Assembly (NCBI GenBank): GCA_964611295.1 | Contig: CAZSWV010000012.1 | Coordinates: forward strand, 1-46,714 | Source: B73-G16 sp964611295 | Lineage (GTDB): Bacteria > Desulfobacterota > B13-G15 | Direction of reading: 5' to 3' | Length of the DNA: 46,714 nucleotides | Part shown: piece by piece, positions 23,957 through 32,479 of the stretch | Layout: every line of letters starts with the position of its first letter | Position numbering within the stretch: position 1 is the stretch's first letter | Made by a program: the position numbers and the translations under genes | The notes under the pieces: model-generated | What the model was told of the DNA's origin: nothing | Seen by the model: only the letters and a program-made list of their open reading frames with translations | The model's database searches: none

Positions 23957-25261
23957 CTACTTGTAAAATAAATTTGGTAAAAAAGTACTTATCTCAGGGA
24001 AAAGGACAAGCAAGACCAGTAGGACCATACAAGGCACATAGAAGATGACCACGCTTTTGAAGGCCTCCTCCAGCCTTACCCCCAGGATGCTCGAGACGGC
24101 AAAACATGTCATCCCTATGGGTGGGGTAAGAAGGGCGATCTCTGAAAGGAAGACCAAGACGACCACAGTGGCTATGGGGTCAAAACCCGCTTTGAGGAGC
24201 ATGGGATAGATGACAGGGGCAGTGACCACCGCCATGGACATGAACTCGAGGACACAGCCTATTATCAAATAGAAGACGATGACCATGGCCATCAACATAT
24301 AGGGTGAAAGCTCCGCCTGAGATATGGCGTCCATTAGCGCCCTGGGAAGGCCGCTTATGGCCATGAAGCGCGAGAACAAAAAACCCGAAATTATAAGGGG
24401 GAAGATCTGGGCGTTGAGGACTACGGTCTCCTTGAAGGCCATGAGGATCCTGCTTGCCGGGACCCGTTTGAGCAAAGCGATGGTCAAGACGGTAGCCGCT
24501 CCTATCGCCCCTCCTACCGTGGGTGGGAAGACCCCGAAGTACATCCCCCCGATGATGAAGACTACAGTTACAAATATGGGGAGGACCCCCAACAGGGAAG
24601 CCCAGCGCTCCCTCCAGCTCACTTCTATCTTTAACTTGGGAAGGGCTTCAGGGCGGAATAGGCCGTAGACTAGTACCGCGGCCATATAAAGGGATGCCAA
24701 GATCAACCCCGGTATGATCCCTGCCACGAGGCACTTCCCTATGGATTGTTCCACCAAGATGCAGATGATGACCACCCCTACGCTTGGAGGGATCAGAGAA
24801 GCAAGGCTACCAGATGCGGCAATACAGCCCATGCTTAAGTAGCGATCGTATTTATGCCTCATCAACTCGGGATAGGCCATCTTGCTGAATACCGCTGCAG
24901 AAGCGATGCTTGAGCCGCAGGAGGCCCCAAAAAGGGCCGAGGCCCAGATGGTCACCATAAGGAGGCCACCCCTTACCTTGCCCAGCCACTTCCTGGCAAG
25001 TTCAAAGGCATCCTCGGCTATGCCGGAGTTGGCCGCAAGGGAGGACATAAGGATGAACAAAGGCACCACCGCAAAGGCATAGGAAGAGGTGACGTTATAA
25101 GGGGCTACGGTGAACTGCTGAAAGGTGAAGGAAGGGCCTGCCACAAGCAGTGATCCCACAAATGCCATCACCAGCATGGATATGAAGACCGGTACCCCTA
25201 TTGTCACCAGACCGAGCATGGCCAGAAAACATATAAGCCCTAACCAAGCGTTATGATCCAT
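23957..25261 (-). CDS. dctM: TRAP transporter large permease DctM
   Basis: A 434-residue, strongly hydrophobic protein with about 12 membrane segments. The family blocks VVPLFILMSSLAANSGI, GASCGSSIASAAVFSKMAYPEL, ASLIPPSVGVVI and LTPPIGM are present. It is the sodium-driven transport subunit in the inner membrane. It overlaps dctQ by 11 bp and precedes the acetoacetyl-CoA synthetase. With dctP and dctQ it forms a complete TRAP system for an organic acid. Confidence 0.93.
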   Translation of the reverse strand: MDHNAWLGLICFLAMLGLVTIGVPVFISMLVMAFVGSLLVAGPSFTFQQFTVAPYNVTSSYAFAVVPLFILMSSLAANSGIAEDAFELARKWLGKVRGGLLMVTIWASALFGASCGSSIASAAVFSKMAYPELMRHKYDRYLSMGCIAASGSLASLIPPSVGVVIICILVEQSIGKCLVAGIIPGLILASLYMAAVLVYGLFRPEALPKLKIEVSWRERWASLLGVLPIFVTVVFIIGGMYFGVFPPTVGGAIGAATVLTIALLKRVPASRILMAFKETVVLNAQIFPLIISGFLFSRFMAISGLPRALMDAISQAELSPYMLMAMVIVFYLIIGCVLEFMSMAVVTAPVIYPMLLKAGFDPIATVVVLVFLSEIALLTPPIGMTCFAVSSILGVRLEEAFKSVVIFYVPCMVLLVLLVLFPEISTFLPNLFYK

Positions 25262-25721
25262 CTTTTCTTCCCCGCAAGACCGCTAAAAAGACCAACACCC
25301 AGGCCACCGATAGCAAGGCAAAGGAAAAAGAGACCACAAAGGCAGCAGGCCACACCGGGAAATCCACCCCCCTTTTAAGCTCCATCGTCTCCATGACCCC
25401 CATCAGGTGGTAATAGGTCCTCCAGGAGACGAAGGCGCAGATGAAAAAGGCCAAAAGCGCCTGAAAAGACCTGAGGAGGGCCCTGTACCTCAGGGGAAAT
25501 CGTTCCTCGATAAGGGAAAACCGTATATGCCTCCCCTCCAAGGCCACATGGGCCAGGGGCAGCATGGTCAGAAAGACCATGAATTCTTCTGTGAAGTCGA
25601 TGGTACCGGGAATGGATGAGCCTATGAGTTTGGTCCCTACCACGTCAAGCACGTTCAAGACCATCGCCCCAAAAAGGGCAGCTGCCCCTGCCCATATCAA
25701 GGCAGAAAGGAAAGGCCGCAT
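25251..25721 (-). CDS. dctQ: TRAP transporter small permease DctQ
   Basis: A 156-residue protein with four hydrophobic segments (about 5-28, 45-62, 85-103, 127-150). The conserved region around EEFMVFLTMLPLAHVALEGRHIRFSL marks DctQ. It links the binding protein to DctM at the membrane. It sits 3 bp after dctP and overlaps dctM by 11 bp. Confidence 0.88.
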   Translation of the reverse strand: MRPFLSALIWAGAAALFGAMVLNVLDVVGTKLIGSSIPGTIDFTEEFMVFLTMLPLAHVALEGRHIRFSLIEERFPLRYRALLRSFQALLAFFICAFVSWRTYYHLMGVMETMELKRGVDFPVWPAAFVVSFSFALLSVAWVLVFLAVLRGRKDGS

Positions 25722-25724
25722 ATA

Positions 25725-26759
25725 CTACTTGACCTCCTTGCCCCAACGGACTTGGTCCCAGTGCTTGAGGACTACTTGGGCTTCCTTCTCGACGCCTTGG
25801 GCCTTACAGCGCTTCATCCAGTCCTCGGTCGAATGCTTGAACAATATGGACCAAAAACGCTTGACGTCCCCTTCCGGGAACCTTACCACCTTTGCCCCTT
25901 TCTCGTCGAACTTCTTATAGGTATCCTCCAAGATCTTGTCCAGCTCTGTGACGCTCCACTGAGCGGTCTCGTATGAAGCTTCAAGGAAGGCCTTCTTTAC
26001 GTCATCGGGCAGCTGCTCCCATTTCTTGAGGTTTACGGCCAAAGGGGTGGAGAAGATGGTGTGTTCGCCTAAGACGAAATGGGCCTTAGCCACCTCATAC
26101 CACTTAAGGGGCACATTGGCCGCAGTGGCCATGAATATGGCATCTATAACCCCTCGCGAAAGGGATTCGTAAAGCTCAGGAATAGCCACGTTCACGGGTA
26201 TAGCCCCGATCTCCTTCCACACCTCCCTGTGGAAAGGTGCGATGGCGTTTATCTTCTTGCCCTTCAGGTCTGAAAGGCCTTTCCCCTCAAACCGCGCCGT
26301 TATCCCTGTAGGACCATTGCAGTAAAGGTGAAGTACCTTTATGTTGTTGCGGCGTTGCTCAGCTTCAAGGACCTTCTTGGTGTCAGGGAGCTCGTGCAAA
26401 ATGGCAATGACCCTCTTCAGGGCCAAAGGAGCAGGAGCCAAGACCTCGGTGTTGGTGATCTGCAAAAGCGGAAGATCATGGGGGAACTGGTCTACATGAA
26501 GGGATATTATGTCCACCGCCCCAGACTTCACCAAACCGAGCTGTTCGTGGGGACCACCCAAGGCACCTGCCATGAAGCGCTCCACCTTGACCTTACCCCC
26601 TGTCTTCTTCTCCACCAAATCCAAGGTGTGGTTCGCCCATATGTTCGGAGGCTCACCAGGCATAAAACTCGAACTGAACTTGAGCTTTATCACCTCTTGG
26701 GCCCTGAGGACCCCAAAAAGGGCAAAAAACACCACTAAACACGCCAACTTTACCTTCAT
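25725..26759 (-). CDS. dctP: TRAP transporter solute-binding protein DctP
   Basis: A 344-residue periplasmic binding protein with a clear Sec signal peptide (Lys, then about 15 hydrophobic residues, cleavage near LRAQ-EV). The mature part has the DctP pattern: LKFSSSFMPGEPP, HVDQFPHDLP, DLKGKKINAIAP and a conserved Arg in TARFEGKGL that usually pairs with the ligand carboxylate. Its ligand is a carboxylate; the neighbouring acetoacetyl-CoA synthetase suggests acetoacetate or another oxo acid (inference). GGAGGTG precedes the ATG. It is the first gene of the dctPQM-AACS operon. Confidence 0.9.
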   Translation of the reverse strand: MKVKLACLVVFFALFGVLRAQEVIKLKFSSSFMPGEPPNIWANHTLDLVEKKTGGKVKVERFMAGALGGPHEQLGLVKSGAVDIISLHVDQFPHDLPLLQITNTEVLAPAPLALKRVIAILHELPDTKKVLEAEQRRNNIKVLHLYCNGPTGITARFEGKGLSDLKGKKINAIAPFHREVWKEIGAIPVNVAIPELYESLSRGVIDAIFMATAANVPLKWYEVAKAHFVLGEHTIFSTPLAVNLKKWEQLPDDVKKAFLEASYETAQWSVTELDKILEDTYKKFDEKGAKVVRFPEGDVKRFWSILFKHSTEDWMKRCKAQGVEKEAQVVLKHWDQVRWGKEVK

Positions 26760-26789
26760 GGGGGCACCTCCTTTGCGTCTTCTGCCGTT

Positions 26790-26818
26790 TTTCTAGCAAC
26801 TTCTATGCCCTCTGTCAG
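26790..26818 (-). promoter_or_regulatory. Putative promoter of the dctPQM operon
   Basis: On the minus strand CTGACA (26818-26813) and TAGAAA (26795-26790) are 17 bp apart, with a start site near 26784, about 25 bases before the dctP ATG. Confidence 0.45.
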
Positions 26819-27004
26819 GGAGAAGCACGGCAAGCATCATCCGAACTCTCATGAGGTAAGATTTCCTCAAAAGCGCAAAATCCTGCATGTCCCATCTTAT
26901 GGCCTTCTGCCAAAAACCTTGACTTTTCCCCTTTCCTTCTGGCATCTTTAAAGACGCCATGTGGTGCGAGGCCTTTGGATTTCTACCTTATTACTTTAGG
27001 AGGA

Positions 27005-27074
27005 TACGCCCAGGCCCCTAGGGGCGTTTGCCGCCTCAGGGAGCCATGGGCGTAAAAAGCCCATGGCTTTTTTA
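27005..27074 (+). promoter_or_regulatory. Attenuator-like leader with terminator before the aminotransferase
   Basis: A perfect 10-bp stem AGCCATGGGC/GCCCATGGCT (27042-27051 with 27059-27068) followed by TTTTTT is an intrinsic terminator, ending about eight bases before the gene's Shine-Dalgarno. Upstream, TACGCCC (27005-27011) can pair with GGGCGT at 27022-27027 or with GGGCGTA at 27048-27054, inside the terminator. That gives mutually exclusive folds. No known riboswitch class is recognised. Confidence 0.55.
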
Positions 27075-27096
27075 TTTTCTTAAAGGAGGCCCTACC

Positions 27097-28293
27097 ATGA
27101 AGGACGTCATATCCGAGAGGGTCAAAAAGATGGTCGAAAACTCCTCCTGGATCAGGAGGATGTTTGAGGAGGCTGCCCTTTTGAAGAAGAGGTACGGAGA
27201 AGAAGAGGTCTTCGACTTCACCCTTGGAAACCCCGTGGACGAACCGCCCCTTGTCTTCAAGGAGGCCTTGAGGCTCTTGACCTACAATTCCACCCCTGGA
27301 GCCCACCGTTACATGCCGAACCACGGTTTTTCCGAAACTCGGGCCTATGTGGCCGAAAGGCTCAAGGAGGAGACAGGTTTGCCCTTCACTGAGGACCATG
27401 TGGTGATGACTGTAGGGGCTGCAGGGGGTTTGAACGTGGTCCTTAAAACCATCCTGGATCCTGGCGACGAAGTCGTGGTACCCGTCCCTTATTTTGTGGA
27501 GTTCAAGTTCTACACCGAAAACCACCAGGGGGTAATGGTACCTGTGGAGACCAAGGAGGACTTCTCCCTGGACCTTGAACGGATCGAAGAGGCCTTGAGC
27601 CCGCGCACCCGTGCCGTCCTCATAAATTCCCCTAACAACCCTACAGGCGCCGTTTACTCCGAAGAAGAACTCAGGGGGTTGGCCGAGCTCTTAGAGAGGG
27701 CTTCAAGGAAGTTCCAGAGAACTATATACCTGGTGACGGACGACACCTACATCGACTTCCTCTACGACGGTATCAAGGCCGTCTGCACCTTCAAGCTCTA
27801 CGGGCCCACTGTCTCGGTACGCTCCTTCTCCAAATGCCTCTTTATCCCTGGGGAAAGGTTGGGTTACGTAGCGGTGAACCCCCTTTACGAAGGGGCCTCC
27901 ACCCTCATGGAAGGTTTAATATTATCAAACCGCATTTTGGGATTTGTAAACGCCCCAGCCTTAATGCAAAGGGCCGTAGTGTATTTGGGTAATTATAGGT
28001 TTGACCCTTCCGATTACCAGAGGCGTCGGGATGCCATCTACCATGTACTTAAGGAGGCGGGCTTCGAAGTCACAAGGCCCAAGGGTGCCTTTTACATCTT
28101 CCCCAAGTCTCCTATTGAGGACGACGTGAGGTTCGTGCGGGAAGTCCAGGAGAGGTTTAGGATCTTGCTTGTTCCAGGTTCAGGGTTTGGAAAGCCAGGC
28201 TACCTAAGGCTTTCCTTCTGTGTAAGCCTGGACCTCATAGAACGAGCAAGGGAGAGGTTCCTCAGCGTGGGGAAGGCATATGGCCTAATTTGA
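27097..28293 (+). CDS. Class I/II PLP-dependent aminotransferase
   Basis: A 398-residue fold-type I aminotransferase. Landmarks are FTLGNPVDEPP, the AHRYMPNHGF region, TVGAAGGLNVVLKTI (cofactor phosphate loop), INSPNNPTGAVYS, VTDDTYIDF, and SVRSFSKCLFIPGERLGY with the Schiff-base Lys and phosphate-binding Arg; the carboxylate Arg lies in GYLRLSFC. It resembles aspartate/aromatic aminotransferases of the AAT-I gamma type, but the substrate cannot be fixed. AAAGGAGG eight bases upstream sets ATG 27097. A terminator hairpin sits just before the gene, suggesting control by readthrough. It converges on bioD with a 9-bp overlap; a role in biotin synthesis is possible but not shown. Confidence 0.87.
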   Translation: MKDVISERVKKMVENSSWIRRMFEEAALLKKRYGEEEVFDFTLGNPVDEPPLVFKEALRLLTYNSTPGAHRYMPNHGFSETRAYVAERLKEETGLPFTEDHVVMTVGAAGGLNVVLKTILDPGDEVVVPVPYFVEFKFYTENHQGVMVPVETKEDFSLDLERIEEALSPRTRAVLINSPNNPTGAVYSEEELRGLAELLERASRKFQRTIYLVTDDTYIDFLYDGIKAVCTFKLYGPTVSVRSFSKCLFIPGERLGYVAVNPLYEGASTLMEGLILSNRILGFVNAPALMQRAVVYLGNYRFDPSDYQRRRDAIYHVLKEAGFEVTRPKGAFYIFPKSPIEDDVRFVREVQERFRILLVPGSGFGKPGYLRLSFCVSLDLIERARERFLSVGKAYGLI

Positions 28294-29013
28294 AAACCCC
28301 AGGGCCTCAGCCAAGAGCTTGAAATCGAGGCTATCGGAGACAAAGGGCAAAAGGAGGTCCTTGGCGTGAAGGTAGGACTTTGCGTCCCCTAAATAGGGGA
28401 CCTTCCCAAGGAAGGGGACGTCTGTGAAGGCACCTATCCACATGTGGTTCGTGTCCTCGGTACCGTCTCCCTTTGGATTGGTCTTGTTGAGGACATAACC
28501 CAAAACCCTGATGCCTTCCCTTTTGCAGTAATAAAGGGACAGAAGGGTGTGGTTCACTGTCCCCAGGCAGTTTCTGGAGACCAATATCACGTCAAGGTCC
28601 AAATCCCTTATGAGGTCCGAATAGGTCGTCTTTTCCGTTATGGGCACAAGGAGTCCCCCTGCCCCTTCTATTATGAGGAGTTCGTGTCTTCGGGAAAGTT
28701 CCTCCAAGGCCTCTTTGACCTTTCCCAAATCCACCTTCTTTCCCTCTATCCTTGCCGCCTCAGCAGGAGCAGCGGGCGTCTCAAAACAATAAGGACAGAT
28801 GAGCTCCAAAGGGTCCTCAACCCCAGCGGCCTCTTTCAAAGTAGAGGCATCCTCAGGGAGGAGCTGCCCACCGTACTTTTTGGCCCCTGTCTCAAAGGGC
28901 TTCATGACCCCTACGTCCACTCCCCTTTCCCTGAAAAACATGGCCATTATGGCCCCTACAAGGGTCTTACCAACCCCTGTATCGGTCCCCGCGATGAAGA
29001 CCTTTTTCCTCAT
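28285..29013 (-). CDS. bioD: Dethiobiotin synthetase
   Basis: A 242-residue P-loop enzyme. The N-terminal FIAGTDTGVGKTLVGA is the Walker A motif of BioD, VMKPFETGA holds the catalytic Lys, and IIEGAGGLLVPI is the second signature. It closes the ureido ring of dethiobiotin from diaminopelargonate, CO2 and ATP. ATG 29013 overlaps the thiC stop by 4 bp (ATGA), which decides the start against an upstream in-frame ATG at 29046. No other bio genes are visible in the window. Confidence 0.93.
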   Translation of the reverse strand: MRKKVFIAGTDTGVGKTLVGAIMAMFFRERGVDVGVMKPFETGAKKYGGQLLPEDASTLKEAAGVEDPLELICPYCFETPAAPAEAARIEGKKVDLGKVKEALEELSRRHELLIIEGAGGLLVPITEKTTYSDLIRDLDLDVILVSRNCLGTVNHTLLSLYYCKREGIRVLGYVLNKTNPKGDGTEDTNHMWIGAFTDVPFLGKVPYLGDAKSYLHAKDLLLPFVSDSLDFKLLAEALGFSN

Positions 29014-30290
29014 CCTAGGTACTCCCTGACGATCTTCACGGCGCAATACTTACCGCACATGGTACAGGGACTACCCTCACAGGAGGCCCCCAAGCTGCAC
29101 ATTTCCCTTGCCCTCTTTGGGTCGATGGAGAGCTCAAACTGCCTTGACCAGTTAAGCTCGTACCTCGCCTTGGACATCTCCAGGTCCCTCTGCCAGGCGT
29201 CTTTTCTGCCCCTGGCGAGCTCTGCTGCGTGGGCAGCGATCCTTGCAGCGATCACACCTTCGCGCACGTCCTCAGGGGTGGGGAGCCTCAGGTGCTCAGA
29301 AGGGGTGACATAGCAGATGAAGTCAGCACCGTGGTAAGCCGCAAGGGCCGCACCGATGGCAGAGGCTATGTGGTCATAACCAGGGGCTATGTCGGTGACA
29401 AGGGGGCCAAGGACGTAAAAGGGCGCACCCTTACAGACCCTTTTCTGGAGTTTGACATTTGCCTCAATCTGATCCAAGGGCACATGTCCAGGCCCTTCCA
29501 CCATGACTTGCACACCTGCCCTCCAAGCTTCCTCCACCAACTCCCCAAGGGTTAAAAGCTCCTCCAACTGGACCCTATCTGTAGCATCGGCCAAGGAGCC
29601 TGGCCTTAGGCCATCGCCAAGAGAAAGCGTCACGTCATACCTCAAGGCTATCTCAAGGAGCCTGTCGAAGTGCTCGTAAAGGGGGTTCTCTTTACCGTGG
29701 TGTATCATCCACGCGGCCAAGAAAGCTCCTCCTCGGCTTACGATACCGGTCGTCCTCCCCTGTTTCCTCAACCTCTCCAAAGCCCTGAGGGTGAGCCCAC
29801 AATGGACGGTCATGAAGTCGACGCCATCTCTGGCATGTCGCTCTATCACCTCGAAGATCCCGTCGACATCCATAAGCACTATAGCACCTCGCCTCTCCAG
29901 GGCCTCTATGGCGGCCTGGTATATCGGCACAGTTCCAACCGGTACGCTTGACTCCTTGAGCACGGCCCTCCTTATCGAATCTAGATCACCACCTGTCGAT
30001 AGGTCCATGACGGTATCAGCCCCGGCTTCAATGGCCACATGGAGCTTCAGGAGCTCTTCCCTTAGGTCCAAGTGCTCAGGGGAGGTCCCCAAGTTGGCGT
30101 TCACCTTTACCCTCAATCCCTTGCCTATCCCTTTAGGGGTAAACCCCTTATGCAGCCTGTTGGAAAGGATTACCACCTGCCCTGAGGCTACAAGCTCCAA
30201 GAGCTCTCCGACCTCAAGGCCTTCCTCCTTTGCCACTGACTCAAGCTCAGGAGTGACTTCTCCCCTTTGTGCTCTTAGCCTCTGCGTCAT
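29010..30290 (-). CDS. thiC: Phosphomethylpyrimidine synthase ThiC
   Basis: A 426-residue radical SAM enzyme converting aminoimidazole ribotide to HMP-phosphate. Signatures include NANLGTSP, ADTVMDLSTGGD, VGTVPIYQA, DFMTVHCG, SRGGAF, GDGLRPGS, VEGPGHVP, GPLVTDIAPGYDH and YVTPSEHL. The C-terminal SAM cluster motif CTMCGKYC has the ThiC-specific C-x2-C-x4-C spacing. It is of the short form lacking the plant/enterobacterial N-terminal extension. AAGGAGG overlaps the end of the preceding gene, and the ATG overlaps its stop by 4 bp. Confidence 0.96.
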   Translation of the reverse strand: MTQRLRAQRGEVTPELESVAKEEGLEVGELLELVASGQVVILSNRLHKGFTPKGIGKGLRVKVNANLGTSPEHLDLREELLKLHVAIEAGADTVMDLSTGGDLDSIRRAVLKESSVPVGTVPIYQAAIEALERRGAIVLMDVDGIFEVIERHARDGVDFMTVHCGLTLRALERLRKQGRTTGIVSRGGAFLAAWMIHHGKENPLYEHFDRLLEIALRYDVTLSLGDGLRPGSLADATDRVQLEELLTLGELVEEAWRAGVQVMVEGPGHVPLDQIEANVKLQKRVCKGAPFYVLGPLVTDIAPGYDHIASAIGAALAAYHGADFICYVTPSEHLRLPTPEDVREGVIAARIAAHAAELARGRKDAWQRDLEMSKARYELNWSRQFELSIDPKRAREMCSLGASCEGSPCTMCGKYCAVKIVREYLG

Positions 30291-31630
30291 GCCCTCCTTA
30301 CCACCTCCAGGACCTTTTGCACCACTTCTTCAGGATCCCTTCCCAGCACCCTGATCATGGGCTCCTTGCCTATATCCCCTTTGTCGTATATGACATCAGG
30401 TACCTCCCCAAGGCCTTCGAGGACTTCCTTTACACCCCATATCAGGGAAGCTCCTTCTTTGGCCTTTACGTCCCATGGCTCCTTTCGCCTGTCAAAGGAC
30501 CCAATCCGAAAGCCCAAAGCCCTCATCCTCTCTATCGCCTCAGGGGAGTATGCCACGTTCATGGCCGAACGGACCTCTGGGGCCACTTTCATGACCTCAA
30601 GGACCAACCTGGCCATGTGCCTTGACGCCCCAAAGGATATCCCTCCTACCTTCCTTATCCCGTCCCTCACCCTCACAATCCTACCTTCTATCCCCGCCAC
30701 CTCCTCTGGCGTCCTTGCACCCGGCAGGGCAAAGACGAGGTTTGAACCCACTTCGGGTATCAAAAGGGCCACCTCCCTCTCCCTCTCCTTAAGCTTACGA
30801 TAGGCAGCCTTGAGCCTCTTTACCACCTCCCATCTCGAAAGGTCCCCCTCAAGGGGGGAGAGGGGATCGAAAAAGGCCCGCCCTTTTCCGGGAGACTTGG
30901 CCCTCCTTATCCCTTCTGTAACATAGGCCTTGGCCCTAACTGCCGCTTCCCGAAGTCCTAAGCCCTTGGCGAGGAAACCCGCAAGGGCCGCCGAAAAGGC
31001 ACACCCAGTGCCGTGGACCTCCCCTTGTGGAACCCGTTCTCCCTCAAGCCAAAAGAACCCTTCTTCGTCCATGAGGAGATCCCAGGGTTCGCCCTCAAGG
31101 TGCCCGCCTTTTATCAGGACCGCCTTGGGCCCCAAGGCCTTTAAGGCCTCTGCCATCAAAGGTAAGTCGCCTCGTGAGGTGGCACGGATACCCGTCAAGG
31201 CCTCTGCCTCAGGCAGATTGGGGGTTATCACCGTAGCAAGGGGGAAGAGCCTCTCCTTTAGGGCATTTTCGGCCTCTTCCTTAAGGAGCCGATGGCCGCC
31301 TTTGGCCACAAGGACGGGGTCCACGACAAGCACCCTTGGCCTTGAGCGTGAGAGTTCCTCTACCATCACTTCTATGAGCTCTACTGACCACAACATGCCC
31401 GTCTTCACAACCTGGGGATCGAAGTCCTCAAAGACCGCCCGGAGTTGCTGTCTCAAAAACCCGGGGGAGACAGGCTCTACCCCTAGGACGCCCAAGCTGT
31501 TCTGGGCCGTAAGGGCTGTAAGGACCGATAGGCCGTGGCAGCCAAGGAGGGTCAAGACCTCAAGGTCCACCTGGATCCCAGCCCCGCCACCCGAATCCGA
31601 GCCGGCTATGGTCAACACAAGGGGCCTCAT
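30287..31630 (-). CDS. thiDN: Bifunctional HMP(-P) kinase / thiamine-phosphate synthase (ThiD-ThiN fusion)
   Basis: A 447-residue fusion. Residues about 1-265 are ThiD: TIAGSDSGGGAGIQ at the N-terminus, VVDPVLVAKGG, ITPNLPEAEALTG, IKGGH and the anion hole HGTGCAFSAALA. Residues about 275-447 are ThiN: SNLVFALPGARTPEEVAGIEGR, GISFGASRHMARLVLE, RSAMNVAYS and YDKGDIGKEPMIRVLG. ThiD phosphorylates HMP-P, and ThiN joins it to the thiazole phosphate in place of ThiE. ThiN is mainly archaeal, and in bacteria appears in some thermophiles. It overlaps thi4 and thiC by 4 bp each. Confidence 0.93.
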   Translation of the reverse strand: MRPLVLTIAGSDSGGGAGIQVDLEVLTLLGCHGLSVLTALTAQNSLGVLGVEPVSPGFLRQQLRAVFEDFDPQVVKTGMLWSVELIEVMVEELSRSRPRVLVVDPVLVAKGGHRLLKEEAENALKERLFPLATVITPNLPEAEALTGIRATSRGDLPLMAEALKALGPKAVLIKGGHLEGEPWDLLMDEEGFFWLEGERVPQGEVHGTGCAFSAALAGFLAKGLGLREAAVRAKAYVTEGIRRAKSPGKGRAFFDPLSPLEGDLSRWEVVKRLKAAYRKLKEREREVALLIPEVGSNLVFALPGARTPEEVAGIEGRIVRVRDGIRKVGGISFGASRHMARLVLEVMKVAPEVRSAMNVAYSPEAIERMRALGFRIGSFDRRKEPWDVKAKEGASLIWGVKEVLEGLGEVPDVIYDKGDIGKEPMIRVLGRDPEEVVQKVLEVVRRA

Positions 31631-32391
31631 CCCTTAAGCCTTCTCGAGATAAGTTCTGCCACTTTCTTCCCAGAAAGGAGCATCCCCCCAAATACAGGCC
31701 CCATCCTCGGTGAACCGAAAACGGCATTGGCAGCCATCCCTGCTACAAACAACCCCGGATATACCTCCCTGGTGTTCTCCACAACAGCCTCTTCTCCCTT
31801 TTCCGCCCAAAGGGGTGCTTCCTTGTGGACCTCTATCAGGGAAGGCACCCTCCCTTCCAAGACCTTCACCACCTCAGCCCCATGACCTGTGGCATCGACT
31901 ACGTAAGAGGTCTTTATGGCAAGGGGGTCCACATGGAGCCCGCTGATCCTGACAGCTGACCAATTTACCACCACGCCACAAACCCTTCCTTCCTTCACCA
32001 CAAGGTCCTCCACCTCCATGAGGTTCAGGACCTTGAGGCCCGCTTGAACCGCCTTGAAACACAGGCCAGAGGCCACCTCTACCGCATCTGCGGTGAAATA
32101 ACCGTCGCCAAAGGGCTTAACCCTTATCCCGAACTCCTCAAGGACCTCTTTCCCCTTTTCCTGGACCACGATTTCGTTAAACATCATCCCTCCACCCCAT
32201 ATCCCTCCGCCTAGGCTCAACCGCCTCTCAAGTAGGACGACCTTAAAGCCACCACGCGCCAGATAATACCCAGCCACCATCCCCGAAGGCCCACCGCCAA
32301 CTACCACTACATCTACCTCAAGGCCTTCGCGGACCTTTTCGAAAAAACGTTCGAGTATAGCGAGCGATATCTTCCCCTCGTCCAAAACCAC
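31627..32391 (-). CDS. thi4: Thiazole synthase, archaeal-type Thi4 family
   Basis: A 254-residue NAD-binding protein of the Thi4/THI1 family that builds the thiamine thiazole from NAD, glycine and sulfur. It shows VVVVGGGPSGMVAGYYLA, LERRLSLGGGIWGGGMMFN, the later GLHVDPLAIKTSYVVDATGHGAEV and the C-terminal VAGMAANAVFGSPRMGPVFGGML. At the position of the sulfur-donating Cys of yeast Thi4 there is His (in GLHVDP), as in methanogen enzymes that take sulfide and turn over repeatedly. GTG 32391 follows AAAGGAGG by six bases. It is the first gene of thi4-thiDN-thiC-bioD. Confidence 0.92.
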   Translation of the reverse strand: MVLDEGKISLAILERFFEKVREGLEVDVVVVGGGPSGMVAGYYLARGGFKVVLLERRLSLGGGIWGGGMMFNEIVVQEKGKEVLEEFGIRVKPFGDGYFTADAVEVASGLCFKAVQAGLKVLNLMEVEDLVVKEGRVCGVVVNWSAVRISGLHVDPLAIKTSYVVDATGHGAEVVKVLEGRVPSLIEVHKEAPLWAEKGEEAVVENTREVYPGLFVAGMAANAVFGSPRMGPVFGGMLLSGKKVAELISRRLKG

Positions 32392-32419
32392 GTTTTCCTC
32401 CTTTATGGGTTGTCAGTTA

Positions 32420-32448
32420 ATTCTACACGCCTTAAGGCAGCGGTTCAA
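32420..32448 (-). promoter_or_regulatory. Promoter of the thiamine operon
   Basis: On the minus strand TTGAAC (32448-32443) and TAGAAT (32425-32420) are exactly 17 bp apart; transcription would begin near 32413. The leader of about 20 bases is far too short for a TPP riboswitch, and no such element is seen. Confidence 0.65.
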
Positions 32449-32479
32449 CTTAAGGATACCGAGGTGTTAAGCCCATGCC

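Larger units (their letters stand above)
26760..27096. other. 337-bp intergenic region between dctP and the aminotransferase
   Basis: It carries the dctP promoter at its left end and an attenuator-like leader for the aminotransferase at its right end. Between about 26820 and 27000 I see no convincing gene, RNA family or repeat. Confidence 0.6.

Noticed and set aside
27001..27030. ZTP-riboswitch-like CCTGGGCG on the minus strand
   Set aside because: The other conserved half is missing and it would face away from the aminotransferase; the bases are explained by a local hairpin.
28444..29313. 289-codon plus-strand open frame
   Set aside because: Antisense to bioD and thiC, both of which have complete family motifs.
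32392..32479. TPP riboswitch before the thiamine operon
   Set aside because: The promoter lies only about 20 bases from the start codon, and the conserved CUGAGA and downstream core elements are absent.
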